Translations under genes and position numbers: made by a program
The notes under the pieces: generated by a model
What the model saw: the letters and a program-made list of their open reading frames with translations, nothing else
Databases searched by the model: none
What the model was told of the DNA's origin: nothing
From: Paenibacillus plantiphilus
GTDB lineage: Bacteria > Bacillota > Bacilli > Paenibacillales > Paenibacillaceae
Length of the DNA stretch: 64,000 nt
Assembly: GCF_927798095.1 (NCBI RefSeq)
Contig: NZ_CAKMMF010000008.1
Location: forward strand, 124,001-188,000
Reading direction: 5' to 3'
Shown here: positions 63,128-64,000 of the stretch, one piece after another
Position numbering within the stretch: position 1 is the stretch's first letter
Layout: every line of letters begins with the position of its first letter

Positions 63128-64000
63128 GTGAAGACGTTGCTGATCGATAATTATGACTCCTATACGTTTAATTTATTCCAGCTGCTGGCAGAGATAAACG
63201 GCGAGGAGCCATTTGTCATCCGGAATGACGCTTTGCAATGGCATGAGATAGCGGGCTGCCGCTTCGATAATATCGTCATCTCGCCGGGTCCAGGCAATCC
63301 AGGCAACAGCAAGGATTTTGGCATATGCCTCCAAGCCATTGCACATGCCGATGTGCCTGTACTTGGCGTTTGCCTTGGTCATCAAGGCATCGGACATGTA
63401 TTCGGTTCTCAGGTAGTTTCTGCGCCGGAGCCGATGCATGGACGATTAAGTGAGCTGTACCATAATAATTCCGGCTTATTCGCCGGCATCAAGCAAGGAA
63501 CAGCGGTCGTACGATACCATTCGCTGGTAGTGGAAGCGCCTCTATCAGATGAGCTTGAAGTAAACGCTTGGACCAAGGATGGATTGATAATGGGGCTCCG
63601 ACATAAGCTGCGGCCGGTGTGGGGCGTGCAATTTCATCCTGAATCGATCGAGACAGCATGCGGACGCGAGCTGCTGTGCAATTTCAAGGCGTTGACGGAC
63701 ACATATTTGAGCCAAGCTCAGCTTGATCAATCAGAACGCAGGCCGCTTGATGAGCTAAGGCAAAGCAATATCGTTCCTTCTATGAAGGAGTTTAGAGAAC
63801 GCTTGGTGGATGCAACAGATAAGTATGAGGTTCATGTTAAACAGCTTGGGTATTTCACAACGCCAGAGTCTGTGTTTACTGAGCTGTATGCTGGGGAGCC
63901 GTACTCTTTTTGGCTGGATAGCAGCAGAACGGAAAATGGGATGGCGAGATTTTCCTATATGGGAGCTTTCGGCGGGCCTTACAGTCAGCGGCTGTCCTAT
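63128..64000 (+). CDS. pabAB: Aminodeoxychorismate synthase, fused PabA-PabB (partial; runs off the window)
   Basis: GTG 63128 behind GGGGTG opens a frame that is still open at base 64000 (291 codons). The first 195 codons are a class I glutamine amidotransferase: LLIDNYDSYTFNLFQ, ISPGPGNPG, nucleophile Cys in GVCLGHQGIG, and the His-Glu pair in FHPESIE. After a linker, sequence typical of the start of PabB/TrpE follows (PSMKEFRERL, EPYSFWLDSSRTENGMARFS). It would make 4-amino-4-deoxychorismate from chorismate and glutamine for folate synthesis. An anthranilate synthase fusion is less likely but cannot be excluded without the rest. Confidence 0.88.
   Translation, partial: MKTLLIDNYDSYTFNLFQLLAEINGEEPFVIRNDALQWHEIAGCRFDNIVISPGPGNPGNSKDFGICLQAIAHADVPVLGVCLGHQGIGHVFGSQVVSAPEPMHGRLSELYHNNSGLFAGIKQGTAVVRYHSLVVEAPLSDELEVNAWTKDGLIMGLRHKLRPVWGVQFHPESIETACGRELLCNFKALTDTYLSQAQLDQSERRPLDELRQSNIVPSMKEFRERLVDATDKYEVHVKQLGYFTTPESVFTELYAGEPYSFWLDSSRTENGMARFSYMGAFGGPYSQRLSY

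Overview
The window reads as a chromosomal segment of a spore-forming Gram-positive bacterium, most likely Paenibacillus. The evidence is a sporulation sigma factor (SigK), strong AGGAGG-type ribosome sites with many TTG/GTG starts, a lipopeptide-type NRPS locus with a diaminobutyrate aminotransferase, an SLH-anchored mannanase and a Bacillus-type Pho box. All calls come from reading motifs and families by eye; no database search was run.

Layout. (1) 1-18.9 kb: the 3' part of a nonribosomal peptide locus. It holds the tail of one NRPS, a four-module NRPS ending in a thioesterase (codes read by eye suggest Tyr, Val-like, Ser and an unassigned aromatic-like residue), two half-size ABC exporters that overlap, and an EctB-like aminotransferase that would supply 2,4-diaminobutyrate. 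The gap before that last gene is packed with small hairpin repeats. (2) 19.0-25.4 kb: a tight four-gene operon encoding a NERD-nuclease/Ser-Thr kinase fusion, a second kinase, a UPF1-like SF1 helicase and a winged-helix-like protein of unknown function. It resembles a split form of Mokosh-type anti-phage systems and is the best candidate for an undescribed system. (3) 25.4-30.3 kb, minus strand: alkaline phosphatase behind a Pho box, then a FtsX-type ABC transporter with a His/Glu-rich loop and a DUF3299-like lipoprotein. (4) 30.4-33.6 kb: a scrambled zone with an SMC-like C-terminal fragment, a pRiA4-ORF3-like gene and a truncated zeta toxin run into a beheaded YbaK-like gene.

(5) 33.7-50.0 kb: a mannan-utilisation locus. 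A surface GH26 mannanase cuts mannan outside the cell and an ABC importer takes up the oligosaccharides. Inside, a GH113 mannanase, a GH130 mannooligosaccharide phosphorylase, a CE7 esterase, a cellobiose 2-epimerase and a GH130 mannosylglucose phosphorylase finish the job. LacI-type regulators and palindromic operators sit at both divergent promoters.

(6) 50.3-58.9 kb: an intact sigK, then a defence-like island with McrB (EVE-like insertion), McrC, a RelA/SpoT-type HD hydrolase, an ATP-grasp protein, a GNAT, a small unknown protein and a sirtuin. The island is closed by a second copy of the 3' part of sigK. The duplicated part starts near codon 112, about where the skin element splits sigK in Bacillus subtilis. 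Most differences between the copies are synonymous, which suggests that one of them arrived from another functional sigK. (7) 59.1-64.0 kb: ordinary genes, namely a LysR regulator divergent from transketolase, a small membrane protein, and the start of a fused PabA-PabB that runs off the window. No rRNA, tRNA, CRISPR array, transposase or integrase was recognised.
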